A stretch of 64,000 bases of DNA, taken from Nigrospora sphaerica. Its lineage: Eukaryota > Ascomycota > Sordariomycetes > Amphisphaeriales > Apiosporaceae. The DNA is taken from the NCBI GenBank assembly GCA_018287875.1, contig JAGVVL010000022.1, forward strand, positions 124,001 through 188,000, read 5' to 3'. The notes under the pieces are model-generated. The model saw only the letters and a list, made by a program, of their open reading frames with translations, was not told where the DNA came from and did no database searches. Made by a program: the position numbers and the translations under genes. Below are positions 43,908-55,070 of this stretch, piece by piece. Every line of letters starts with the position of its first letter. The stretch's first letter is position 1.

Positions 43908-45459
43908 GCCCTCGGGAGACAGCGCTTCTTTCTTCTCCTCCGTTTCGTCTGCCCATGGCCATCTCGCTACTCGGAGACTTGACCTTGATTACTTGGGCCT
44001 ATGTACTAGTATGTGCATGCATAGATACATATGTTCTCTACCATGCGACCAAGATAGCATGGCGATGTTGGCTTTTCGGAGCAGCGCCGATTGACCAGCT
44101 GCTGAAGCGATGTTCTTTCCTGTTCGTTCCTATGCAGATTTTTGCCACCATCAACACGTCCCCGGTCGGCCCGGTCGGGTAGTACGTATGTCGCCTGCGT
44201 CAAAAGGTTATACACCTTCAAATCGCCATAGCCCAGCTACCAGGGAGGGTTACACAGCTACAAATCCCATGTGCTGTAGAGACAACTCGTCCAGGCGCAG
44301 CAGGATCTTATCCGCGCGCTCGAGCGGCCGGGAGCTGTGAACAGTTCGATTACCAAACCTCCCCCCCACGCCGAACTCATGGAGCGGCACGGCTCTGTAC
44401 ACCCAAACCCGGCGTCTGCAGGACGACTGCCACCTTCTTCCGAGGTCACTTCCAATCCACTGGCGGTGCTGGCCGAGATGCATGGTTCCGCAGAGGCCCA
44501 AGGCGAGAAGGACGGCTAAGATCGAAGAAAAACAACCAAACAGAGCGTTGGGGCACGACTGAGGCTCTTCGAGAGACCCTTGCACACCGAAACTCCGGCA
44601 GTATCTGTTCCTGTTTATGTGATCGGCACTTTATGTAACGAAGCCATTAGATGTAGCTGGAAACATAACGCCCATTGAACGGCCTTCCAAGCTCCGTCGG
44701 CCGGAAAATCCACGCGGCCTAATATCTTCCAGGGTGGGGGAGGCTAGGCATAGTGAAATGGAAAAGAAACCGAAATCTATCATGGCAGGTTCTTCAATTT
44801 CTTAATAACCTACATCCTGTTCTCGCGTGCCCGTGTTTCAAGCTTAGCCACTGAGATTCTAGTTGGAAAGACGTCGCCCAAACTCGAATCGGGCCATGAG
44901 CTACCCCACAGCAGGTTCTCTTGGGCCCTGCTAGAATCCGGACCCCACCCTTAAGGCAGGCCTAGAGGCTTTCATAGCGCGCTGTCGCTGTTCGGTAACT
45001 GGAGTGATGAACATACCGTACCCACAGCGGCTCTGGAGTTGGTTGCTGCCTTGTGAACGTCGATACCACCAAATCCCATCTCCCTACCACCGGATAGAGA
45101 CGTACGAGCGTAACGGCACACCGAGCTAGCAGACCGAAATCCGCTGGAGAAAACCGTTCTCCACAGATGCCACACTGGGATGAGATAACTAGAAGACATG
45201 CGCTATCTACCAAAGGCCATCTGTGGCCAGCCCGAGGTTGGCTTATTCGTCACCATATACGCCAGGGTAGCAGGCTAGTCTTACGCACCGCCGACTTTTG
45301 CTCAAGGCCAGAGTGTTTCGAGCTAGAAAAGAACCACGACGAAGAGCAAGTGGCTATTATGCATGCTTTACTCAATTAAGAACTACTTGGTAGCTCCGTA
45401 AACATCGCCATGGCAGCCTGCGTGTCGTCGCGTAGCAATTGTTGGCCCTTCCCTACCAA
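43908..45459. other. 1.5 kb region without a supported gene
   Basis: Short frames on both strands (for example minus 44250-44585), none with a recognisable domain. Nothing further can be supported. Confidence 0.4.
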
Positions 45460-47737
45460 AGAACCTTGACTCATTCTCTTGCCAGCAGCTCCGCCATTGC
45501 CTATGCTACGCTTCCGCTTGTTCGGCGCCAGCGACGCAAGAGGGGGCGAGGTGGATCCATCAGGAAAGCTCGTTCGAAATCAATAATCATAATCTGCCCC
45601 GCCTCCTTGTTGAGTAGCACATTGGGGGCCGGAGATCTCCGTGGGCGACTCCACAGGCGTGCAAGCTGCGGAGCGAATGGAGCAAGCGCCCGCTTAGGTC
45701 TTCAGCGCCAATCGTGCCCTCGGCTGGCGTTCCGCTCTCACCGCCCCAGGATAAGAATATCATGTACTGGATTCGCACCCGGAAGTCGTAGTAGTATGTA
45801 CGTGATATCGCACGTAGGTCGACCGTCCCGAGGAAAACGGGCACGCATCTACCTTGCACCGGCCGCAGACGCGCATAGACCGCGGCCTCATGTTCGAGAT
45901 CCTCAATAAACTCGGGAACGGTGCCCTTCCCAACAAAGGTATAGCCATAGGCCAGGAGAGTCACTCGGAAGAGGACGCCCCGCGCTCCGCTCTTGTCGAG
46001 CTTTTCGATGCCGTCGTCTAACGTCTGCTCGAGCTGGCCGCGAAGCAACGTCAAGAAATCGCTGTGGCTGATGGGGTGGTGGATCCCTTCCCCATGACTG
46101 CGATGGAGTGCCACGTTAGGGCAGTGCTCATCGAGTAGAGCCTGGTTGACCAGCCCAAGCAGGCAGTTTTGTGTACAATACTGCGCATTCCGTACGCGAT
46201 CGCCACACGAAGAGCCTCCGGCGCCGTCATTCTCTAGACGATGGGCAAGCTTTCGCTTGCTCTGCCGCCCTCTTTCGCCTTGGGTCCTCGGCTCGGTGGG
46301 CGTCGGTGTCGTGGGCGATGGCCGTGTGTCTTCCTCGTCGGAGGAATCGGGCGACCGTCCTCGTGAGACAAGCGTTGTCACATCCCTCCGCGTCCTCCGT
46401 CTCTTTCTGGCTGGGAGGACCCGCGGCGACCGATCCTGACTGCTGTATGTTTCTGGCTCCCATGCGGGCGAGGAAGGCGGTGCCTTCCGTTCCTCCGCCG
46501 ACATTGACCCTAGAATAGCCTCGTAGTCTTCCGACCAGATATGCAGGCGCGTCATGGCCGACCGCCGCTCGTCTTGCCCGTGGGGACGCCTCTCCCCGGC
46601 AGGGTCCAGAGCCATCAGGCTGAAAGCCAGCATCTGGCCAACCGCTGTGCAATAACAACCATCACGCGGGTGCGCGAGCACTTCAGCCGCCGGTTCGGCC
46701 AGGTGGTACGCGAGTGTGGTGGGATCCGACCAGTCCATCTTCAGAAACACGATGCTTTCTCCTGTTGTCATCACGCCGTATTCCAGGCCGCCCTCGACCA
46801 TGTAGTGGAAAGTCTGCGTGATGACGGCCGCGACCAGTCGCTCGGAATGGTATTGAAATAGCGCCACCGGATCGTCGCGCGTCGGGATTGTAGGACGGTT
46901 TACGACTTCGTCATAGATGTTCATGGGACGAAGCCCAGCGCGGAGGTGCTGCGGCGTGATTTTGTGAGGGGCTTTGTATTCGTTGATGTACAACATGACC
47001 CGTCGGGTCGAAGAGCCCTCGTCCCGCCGGTACACGCAGATCTGGTCGGGTCGCAGCCGGGCCCGGTCGATGGGCGCTTGCTCGGGCGTGCTGGGCCGCG
47101 GCGGAGCAGCACGGCGGTCAATCACCTCCTCGGCAACATCGCTGATAGCGTTCGGATGGTTCTCGAAGACAATCCCCTCCCCGAGGTCGAATGCGTCCCG
47201 GACCTCGGCTACGGAGACGAGGTGGTCGACGATCGACCTCACTGGGTCCTCCACACTGATGTGCTGGAAGTATTCCAGATCTTTCTCATTGGCAATTTGC
47301 TTTCGCGCGATGCGTTCCCCCAGGCCGCGCAAGAATCCTATGCTCTCAAAAGCTCGGGTCGCGGTCGGGTACAGCGACTGGATGGTACCGAAGACATCCC
47401 TCTGTCGATCGAGGAAGTCCGACCAAGGGACGAGGCGCGCCGGGCAGTGTTTGTTTCGCGGATTGGTGACGGAGCCCTTCGAGGTAAGGTTGCGATCGGT
47501 CTCGACTCGAAGCTTGGAGAACACGAGCTGGTGGCACTCTCGAAGGTATTCAGAGAGGGTTGTCGGGCGGTTGAGCTGTTCTACTTCTTCGGCGCGTTGG
47601 ATGGCTTCGTCTGCGCGTTGTCGTTCGAGTTGGTGTTGCTGCTGTGCTTCTTCGGCGCGTTGACGTTCTAGTTCGTTGCGTTCTTCAAGCTCTCGAACGC
47701 GCCTCAACAGTGTTTCCATCGATTCTCGGTTCTCCAT
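45460..47737 (-). pseudogene. Large coiled-coil protein with kinase-like C-terminus, frameshifted
   Basis: The open part (47737-45587) has 716 residues. Residues 1-55 are a Glu/Arg/Gln-rich coiled coil, the middle is a conserved-looking globular region, and residues 400-510 are disordered and Arg/Ser-rich. The C-terminal domain has a kinase-type catalytic-loop motif HGDLR near 702. The frame then breaks in a run of five Cs (45624-45628). In the next frame the expected continuation follows: NVLLNKEAGQIMIIDFERAF, with an IDFE motif in place of DFG. A second C run (45542-45546) shifts again into LAPNKRKR, ending near 45460. This resembles a widespread family of large fungal proteins with a C-terminal kinase-like domain. 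Biochemical role unknown. The shifts could be sequencing errors. Confidence 0.65.
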
Positions 47738-49546
47738 TTGATAGCGCCGTACAACAACATTGCATCAGCAACTGGTGATGGATTTGAAACTTGCAAGGAC
47801 GCATAAACAAAAGCGCGTGCCATGTTACGCATGGGCCCAGCCTGCGAAGCTGTGGGCCCTTTTGTTGGCCAGCCGACCCACTCTATGCTACTCTCACCGA
47901 TGTAGACAAGTGGCCCTGTCCGCTAATGCAGAAATGTAAAGCCCGCGCGCGGAGATGCTGATGCCTTCGCCTGTAGCTAACAGCTGTTCCATCTCTTGTT
48001 GGCATCTTGTGTATTCCACTCCAATATTTCACCGTTTCGAGTCTGGAACTATATTTCGCCTACCAATCGACCATGCTAATCGCCTTGCCGCCTAGCTGTT
48101 TATTAGACAGCTGCTGCTACAGGGTCTTTCGTTAAGGACATAGTGTAAAACTGAGCGCTAGACGAGCGAAAGCAGCTACTCAACCATCGTAGGTAGGGTT
48201 GCCAGGGTTAGCCTAATTGGGCCAGACGACTGGGCGGGTACAGGTGAGTAAGGCACTAAGACTAACGTCCTTCCCGCTCCCCCACTCTTCCTCCACAGGA
48301 GGCAGCTGGGTGTTTGCATTGCGCGGCCCAGATTATCCACAATGCCATAGCTCGATGCATGCCGTCCTAGCAGACATGGATACTTTGAGTCGGGTGGGCA
48401 ATGGGTGGGTGGTTCGACTAAATTGCCCGCTGGGGCGGCGTGGTATCGACATGTTCGCTGACATCGGGCTTGCCCTACGTGGTCGGGGCTCGCTTATCTG
48501 TCGATGGTGTGAGGGGCACCCCGCTGTGAGTAAGATGGTGTCAAGGCGGTGTTTGGATTGTCGGGACGATGAGCGTGGACACGAGCACGTAAAGTCCTGT
48601 GTGGCACTTGGGCTTCCAACAGATACTGTAGCGACGGAGAAGCCTTGCTTGAATGACCCGTGCACTGCTGCACTCTATATGTGCACCATGCTCCATGTAC
48701 AGAATGAATGCTTGATTATAATCTTTTCACCCGAATCCCTATGGAAATCGAGGGTTCTCCGTGCGGCCGATTTGTTATCGATTTTGCGTTGCCTGGGATG
48801 CATGGAAGGTGTCAGTGTGGGCAAGAAAATTCCGGTTGCGCCACGCCTAAGACTTAGTAATTTTGCGCCACTTCACGCTAGTCGAGTCCCAGCTGGCACC
48901 CAAGTCAACCCGATTAACGTGGTTTGAATCTGCTTCTCGGCGCGCGACCACGAATCCTATCATAAATGGTATCCTCAGATTCCTCTAAGCAACTAAAACA
49001 GCGACAGAGAGCGGAGCAACAACTCAAATCATGATGAACACCAGCGTCATACGCAATGAAGGCGCATTTGATAGACCTGAAGGCGATGGTAGGCAAGCAA
49101 CCGATTCTGAGTGTTCGAGTCCCAGGCACGACGAAGGTGACGTGGCTGACGAAGCCTTTCTATTAGCACGACGCGTCCGGTCGCGACATTCGCCGACGAA
49201 CAACACAAGTCAGTTCGGACAGCATAGCCTTGAAAATACATGTTGATTGACATCGCACTGTAGCGCAGCGCAATCAAATAAAGCGTGGACAAACCGGCCA
49301 GAAAGACAACTGGGAATTTACATCACCGGCGCGTCGAACACAATCCCGGGCCAACGACAATACGACCGAAATGCGCGAAGACAAGTAATCCTACTGGCCA
49401 ATATGGGTGATTCTGGTCAGTTCTGTACTCCAACTTAGAAACATTGCAGGACATCTGACTGTATCTCTATCGCCAGAACTCCTATTGCCAGAGCTCTCTC
49501 GAAACAAGCAACCCGTCCCTAGATCCACTACAAATGGCCCGACGCC
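47738..49546. other. 1.8 kb region before the inverted repeat
   Basis: One 236-codon open frame on + (48217-48927) has no recognisable domain and an amino-acid make-up that does not suggest selection, so I do not call it a gene. It also contains the presumed promoter of the kinase-like gene on the left. Confidence 0.4.
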
Positions 49547-49612
49547 TTTGGACAACGTCGAGGAATACGATCCAGCCAACAACCCCCGAAACAAGTCGAG
49601 AGTATCGATACC

Positions 49613-50062
49613 ATGGAAGTCGAGCAAGAGGTGGAGAAACTCTTGAGACATCGTAGACTTTCAGACGGCAAAATCGAGTTGCTTGTCAAATGGGCCGATG
49701 AATTGGAAAAGGCCACTTTTGAACCTGAAGAGGAAATCCAGAATGGAGCTGCAGACACGTTATACGAGTATTGGGAAATGCAAGGCGGAAGAACCCAAGC
49801 TCTTTTTCGAACTGGAGACTCTCCACATCCAGAATGTTATCACGTCTTCAAAATCTTGAGGCATGAGAAGCATAAGAAACGATTCGTACTTGAAGTGCAG
49901 TGGGTGGGATATCCTGCAACCCGGACAAATACGACCATGGAGGCGGAATCAAAGTTGAAGAGCATTTGCCCGGACCTACTCCATGAATATTGGGAAAGCA
50001 AAGGCGGGCGAAGCAAGCATCTCGCAAAGCGTGGACGACCAAAAGCAACCCCTCGGTGGTAA
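49613..50062 (+). CDS. Tandem chromodomain protein, left copy
   Basis: 149 residues with two chromodomain-like modules. The first is at about 6-57 (VEKLLRHRRLSDGKIELLVK, then a W and TFEPEEE) and the second at about 73-130 (YHVFKILRHEKHKKRFVLEV, then QWVGYP). Each ends with an EYWE(M/S)(Q/K)GGR block, so the modules are internal repeats. Chromodomains usually read methyl-lysine on histones; aromatic positions are partly kept, more completely in the second module. The frame is also open some way upstream of the chosen ATG. It lies 1.05 kb upstream of the JmjC gene on the same strand. The copy in the other arm appears identical. Confidence 0.75.
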   Translation: MEVEQEVEKLLRHRRLSDGKIELLVKWADELEKATFEPEEEIQNGAADTLYEYWEMQGGRTQALFRTGDSPHPECYHVFKILRHEKHKKRFVLEVQWVGYPATRTNTTMEAESKLKSICPDLLHEYWESKGGRSKHLAKRGRPKATPRW

Positions 50063-50230
50063 ATCTACGCACTCCAAGTGTATTTCTGGAATGGGAGTCC
50101 TCAACCTTTCATGGCGAAACACCATGAATCTACAAAAATTGAGAAGAGACAGCCAGCTAGTGAAATGCCTTATACTACCTAACGTTTTGACTTTATAGTC
50201 TAATCGCATTTCGGCTCATCTCCTTCTCAG

Positions 50231-51070
50231 TGCGATACAGCGCGCCTTGCTTGTGCAGCCTGCCGCCAACGAGGCTGGCTGTGTTGCTACGCTACAACAC
50301 CTGGGGAGACCCAAAACCATGCTTGTAAGCGGCCTCTCGGCGCTATTTAACATCGCGAGGATAGCCTCATCACTGATGTCAGTACCCTAGGAGTTGCTCC
50401 CAAGGAGTATATGCTAACATGAGCTACTAGTGAGATGGGAATGGAAAAGTTTTACGGCTTCCATTCAGGGGCTGAATTGTCTTTTGCGTATGTGGAAACG
50501 TCGAATCTGTTTGAAGCGAGCCTCGCGCTGGACGCCATTCGCAATGGACTATCGCCTCCACAAAGGCTCCAGATACAAGAACATGGTTTCAATTACCTAC
50601 AATGATTCCCATCTCTGCGTATGCTTTTCTCGGTCAAGAAGCTCGTGTTGGAGCAAGGCAACCGATGGAGCTGTCCAATTTCGCCCACCCGTGGTTGAGG
50701 GACCTCCTGGCTGTACGGAGTCGACCTTGGTGATGTTCCATGGACGAGATTCGGTGCGGCCAAGCATAACGAGCGCAGGACGCTTAAACCACTTCCAAGC
50801 AAGACGGCTAGGCGCGACCGCTTAGCATGTACCAGTCGCAACTACCCAAACTCAAGTTGCAACACTCCCTACGAGTATCCGCAGACGAAAATTGAAAACC
50901 CTCCTGATCATCCATCATTCAGGCTCAAAGCGTGTCAGGATGGCGCTGTGTCACTTGTTGGCGTCTCTCGTAGTGGAGCAGTTGTGCAGCTGCACACCTG
51001 CCTTAATCGGGTTAGTGCGTTGAAGACCCGTCGTTACTGGCCCAGAGATTTGACAACCCCAATGCGATAA
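50231..51070 (+). pseudogene. Relic of a Zn2Cys6 regulator, left copy
   Basis: After an acceptor-like TTCTCAG, the sequence encodes CDTARLACAACRQRGWLCCY, matching exon 2 of the regulator at 31378-32196 (CDAARPTCSNCGKRGWLCCY). An intron-like segment follows (50324-50429, GTAAGC..GCTAAC..CTAG), at the same place as in the paralogue, then REWENL-like and LFEASLALDAIRNGLSPPQR blocks homologous to its third exon. Exon 1 with the first half of the zinc cluster is missing, and frameshifts and TGA codons interrupt the rest. Confidence 0.7.
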
Positions 51071-51114
51071 TTCGTCTCTCTGTCTTTACAGTTCTACTCT
51101 ACCAATCCAGTGCG

Positions 51115-53600
51115 ATGAACCAACCGACAAACCCCATCGACCCGGACGCTCACGAGCGATTCCTGCTACTCGGCGAACCCAAAGCGATTCAGGTGGAACG
51201 ATTCTTGAGCGTTATCCGTTCCTGCGACAGCGAAGAGAAGAAATACGACCTTTGCGAGCACAAGCGCGACCAGCTGCTTGGTATACAAAGCACCTTACAG
51301 ATCGAATTCGCATTCTACGAACGAGCATTTTCCGAGTCAACGATATACAAGACCAGGAAACAAGATACGACATGGCGAAAGTTTACCAGTACCGCGGCCG
51401 AGGGATCGAAGATCCGACAGAGGTTGAAGAAGGCTACCGAATACTGGGGACAGGACGTGGTCCAACGCTATTGTGAAGGGCAAGGAATCAGCTTCGTTAT
51501 CCAATTCGCCGCCACCGCAAGCCAACACCGGAAATGGAAGACCGAAGCGTTGCCGAGACTTCAACAGCTAGTACGCCGGCGCATCGAGTTGTCCAAGTAC
51601 GGGAGGCACTGTTTCGTTCATCCCATCGAACGGATCGATTTGGTCAATGCGAGGCTTTGGAAGAGTGACAGTCCCTTTACTAAGCAGAACGACCCAGAAG
51701 GAGTGCTGCTTCCCTGCACACTGCTGGCCGAGAGAGAATTGCCACACGGCTACGGCTTTGATCAACACGGTCTTCTCGTCCCACAGGACATTTCTAGTCA
51801 AGGACTCAACGGTAGCAGTGGTCTTGCCATTCATCCTCATGGCACTGATACAGCTATACACCCAAGAGCGAATATGGTGGAGGCCACAAGTACAAGCGAC
51901 ACGAACAAGACACCGCGTCCCACACACGACACCAGCGGGAACACGACAGATGGAACAAACATAGGCACGGATTCCGGAAGCGACACAGCCTCAGATGCAT
52001 CAAAGAACACCACCGAGACAGACTACACGACCGCAGCAAGCGACACTGCTGCCAGCGTTTGCTGTAGCAAGTGCGGGGCTGCGTCTGAGGAGACAAGCCA
52101 TCATGAAGCAGCTGATCCAGGTCCAAATCCCAGTGGACTCAACGGCACTTCGCGAAAATACAACGGCGACAGTTCTTCCATCGAAGATCCATTATGTGGG
52201 AGCCTTCAGCAGCCAATAGAAAAGGACAAGCAATGGACAAGGACGAGCGGAATAAATCATTCATCTTCTCCTTCGCCGCGATGGAGATGGACCAATAGGA
52301 ATGCACAAAGGTCGGCTAAGACAAGGGAGAAAGCCCACTCAATATTAGTAAAACGTCATTTAGACACGGAACGACTGAAAACTCTTAGCAACAGGCTATC
52401 AGGTGGGACGGCGTGCTACCCAACGGTATCGTTGGAAACCTCTACGGTTTCCTTGAAAAGACAGCGTACGGCCTCGTTACCGCCCGACAACCCACAGCTC
52501 AGCACGGCCAAACAGCAACGGGTTGCCCATCCACCACTGAGCGCTGAGGTTGGATTGTCGCGTGTCCACGACCATAGCGCGCGTCCTTTGTGTGATTGGG
52601 TGTCCGACGAGACGTATCTTACTCAGGCTATCGTCCAAACGCTCGAAAGAACGAAGGAAAACTCCACCAGCCGGAGCTGCCAGACCGCTCGATGCTTACT
52701 TCCCATTCTACGAAATTGCAAGCACCCTGTCATGGCGGAGAAGGATGGGATGATGGAATTACTCCTCTTGGATGGGCACCAGGCCAAGGCTCTTCTTGAC
52801 AACACGACCCCCGACGTGCCTATCATTACAGAGCGGCAGCAGCACTTCCAATGGAAGCCCCCAGCGAGGCCAATCGTCGAATTCTTCGAATGGATCGAAG
52901 ATCACGATCAGAGAGTCTCTGTCCAGATACCCTCTCGTAGAGCTGACGAGTGCTCGTACGAGTCCCGGAGTATACGTGAAGTCCAGGAGCGATTTCTCTC
53001 CCCAACGAAGTCAGACGACCCATGGAATGTACTGGACTGTAGCTGCCCATTGCCTTCCACGCTGCCCGACTTTCTGACGGGACAGAACTGCCAGCTTCTG
53101 GCTCGGATACGCGACAAGGTGTTGAACGGAGGTAGAGCCGAGAGGACTGTGGCACGTGGAGAAGAGTGGGCCGAATGGAGAGATCTTGAAAATTGGGCCC
53201 TCCTGTCCGAAGGAGGACACTGTACAGCCCCCACATGGACAGCCACGGCCTCGCTACATGGATCACCATCCAGGAAGGCTTATTCGGCTTCGCATGGATG
53301 TCTCGTCCCTCCAACGAGCAGCGTACGACGTGGATGGGTGACACCGAGCACTACGATTCAGGACAACAATGGCGCTACTGGATACTGAAGCCGGGGCAGA
53401 CTGTCTTCTTCCCTTCTGGCACAATCCACTGCATCTTTCGGGTTCAGGAGGCGCAAACGCTCGCGCTTGGAGGCCATATTCTTCAGTGGTCTGGTATTGA
53501 TCGATGGATGGATGTGGTCAGCCAACAGATCGAAGCTCCAGGCAGTACAAACGAGGATATGGCGGGTGTCTGGAAGTGGGTTCCCGTGGGATTTCGATGA
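51115..53600 (+). pseudogene. JmjC-domain protein, left copy, frameshifted before the active site
   Basis: It opens at ATG 51115 and reads 706 residues correctly (N-terminal helical region, a Ser/Thr-rich disordered middle with one CSKC cluster, then the JmjC fold). A one-base deletion in a C run at 53228-53232 then throws the frame, giving a wrong end at 53388. The proper C-terminus is still present in another frame to 53600: Fe(II) ligands H707-x-D709 (HMDSHG), distal H772 (PSGTIHC), and GGHILQWSGIDRW. The right-arm copy has the extra C and reads through here. JmjC enzymes are Fe(II)/2-oxoglutarate oxygenases, often histone demethylases. The undamaged protein would have about 828 residues. 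Confidence 0.85.
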
Positions 53601-53708
53601 GTTCTGGATTCCGCCACAGGCTGGACTTTTCGAAGCTGGCGGTAACTTGACTTCTGAGTCTCTAACAAGTGGCCACGAATTTCGTTACCTATTCTTCCGA
53701 TGGGACTC

Positions 53709-53944
53709 TTGTCCCATGAAGTATTCCCTCACCAGAAATGCCATCAATCTAGCCTGTATGGGCGTGCTGTAGTACCTCAATTAGCCGCTTGGCAGACGGA
53801 TACGGCGCGTATCAGAGGTGTGGTTTCGCTGAGTGGCCGATCACACCCTATGCCCGCTACAAACATCCCAGTCACGGGCGCGTTCTGCGATACGACCATA
53901 ACTACCCTCATCGCCGTCGCATTCTCGCCAACCCAAACATCACC
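53709..53944. other. Inner boundary of the left arm
   Basis: Sequence immediately inside the left arm, unrelated to that inside the right arm. No terminal repeats or target duplication are seen at the boundary. Confidence 0.5.
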
Positions 53945-54569
53945 ATGTCCGTTCAGTTGGAGGAGATCAGCGACGCGTTACTACATGAAGCTGTCGACAA
54001 ACCAGACTTGGCGATTCTTCGAAAGGTCCTCAAGGAAATGTGCGCCGCCTCGGATGAATGTCGCCAGGAAGCGATAAAACGCTTGATTACCCAAGCTGCC
54101 CCGCGGCCTGGTCCCAAGAGTTCGGCAGAAGGCAGCCATGACAAAACCTCCCCAAGCAACAAGCGGAAGTGAGAAAGCGTTGGAGTCTGGGCTCGCTACG
54201 AAAAGTGTTCGACGTGTAAGCACGTCTTTGATGTTCATCGAAATAACAAGAAGGCTTGCCGGACGCATGAGGGTACGTCGATGCTTGGCCGATAGGCGGC
54301 TGCCAGTTTCCCATACTCCAACCTGGGCTGCTACTGATTCATTCTCAGGTAACCTGGAATTAGACCCCGAAGCCTTCCCTGACGATGATCAAGTCATGTA
54401 TGATCTAAACAGCATCGATGTGGAAACGGACTGGCGCCGCGAGAGCTGTCCTGAGGGGTTCATCTACGACTGCTGCGATCGAGACTGCAAATCCAAGGGA
54501 TGTGTTATCCAGCAGCACATTGTCGAGAGGGACCCATCGGGTCTTCTTGGCGTGTACGAGAATGAGTAG
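53945..54569 (+). pseudogene. Small Cys-rich (C2H2-like) fungal protein gene, one nonsense codon
   Basis: Starts at ATG 53945 (MSVQLEEISDALLHEA) within a longer open frame. A TGA at 54170-54172 follows SNKRK. The same frame continues with RYEKCSTCKHVFDVHRNNKK, then CRTHEG. An intron at 54273-54348 (76 bp, GTACGT..CTCAG) leads in phase into NLELDPEAFPDDDQ and CPEGFIYDCCDRDCKSKGC, ending at 54569. A YE.C..C..FDV...N...C..H.G block followed by CPEGF...CC....GC is typical of a common uncharacterised fungal family with a zinc-finger-like fold. The TGA may be a CGA-to-TGA change. Otherwise the gene looks whole. Confidence 0.65.
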
Positions 54570-54689
54570 GAATTTACTCCATCTCAAGAGATGAGCATCT
54601 TCTATTCATGATTGGCAACGGAAAGCTGGGCGCCTCCGAACATGCCAGCATACCCCAGCCCAATGCCGACGCCGAAGCTGCGTCCTGAT

Positions 54690-55070
54690 TATATGACTGC
54701 TTTGACCCACCTCACGAGTGTTCTGCGTAAGCCTTCAGCACGGTGATGACATCGCAGGTAAGAAGCGCGTGCCGGCAAGCGTTGGCGACTGTATAGCGCA
54801 CCCCAGCTTCCTAGAGCCAGTCCAACTTCGGGGCCTCTGCACTTGGTGAAATGGATGAGACGGTATTTCTTCGCTACGAGGGCCATTTTATGGCTGATCA
54901 CCCATTCCTTGCTGATGTTGTGGCCTTTGATTCCCGAGGTCCGGTTCTTTCATTTGTCCATATCTACTATGTTTGTTACCGGAACGGTGCGCCATCACGC
55001 TGGGGACGACACAGGCGGCCAGTCATAGCTACTATTGCCTCAAAGACTCCGTTCCCGTGCTCTTAACAGC
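54690..55070 (-). mobile_element. Diverged LINE relic (reverse transcriptase part)
   Basis: The minus strand encodes ISHKMALVAKKYRLIHFTKC, corresponding to ISHGMTFAVKKYHLVHFTRK in the full-length LINE, with partial similarity on both sides. It is much more diverged than the copies at 11.1 and 28.9 kb, so it is older or of another subfamily. Confidence 0.65.

Larger units (their letters stand above)
49547..53708 (+). repeat. Left arm of a large inverted repeat
   Basis: Every base position x in this arm pairs with 113547 minus x on the opposite strand at 59839-64000, apart from two 1 bp length differences that cancel. Homology ends sharply at 53708/59839. The arm may extend left of 49547, because its partner runs off the window. 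It contains a chromodomain gene, a Zn2Cys6 relic and a JmjC gene. Near-identity implies a very recent duplication, or gene conversion, or an assembly effect. Confidence 0.95.

Noticed and set aside
46946..47671. Long plus-strand frames opposite the kinase-like gene
   Set aside because: They are antisense shadows of a well-supported coding strand with a coiled coil and conserved blocks.
48217..48927. 236-codon open frame on +
   Set aside because: No recognisable motif, no intron or paralogue support, and chance open frames of this size occur in GC-rich fungal DNA.
54590..54690. Hydrophobic Gly-rich translation on the minus strand resembling a small membrane protein
   Set aside because: Too short, contains stops on both sides, and no family can be named with confidence.
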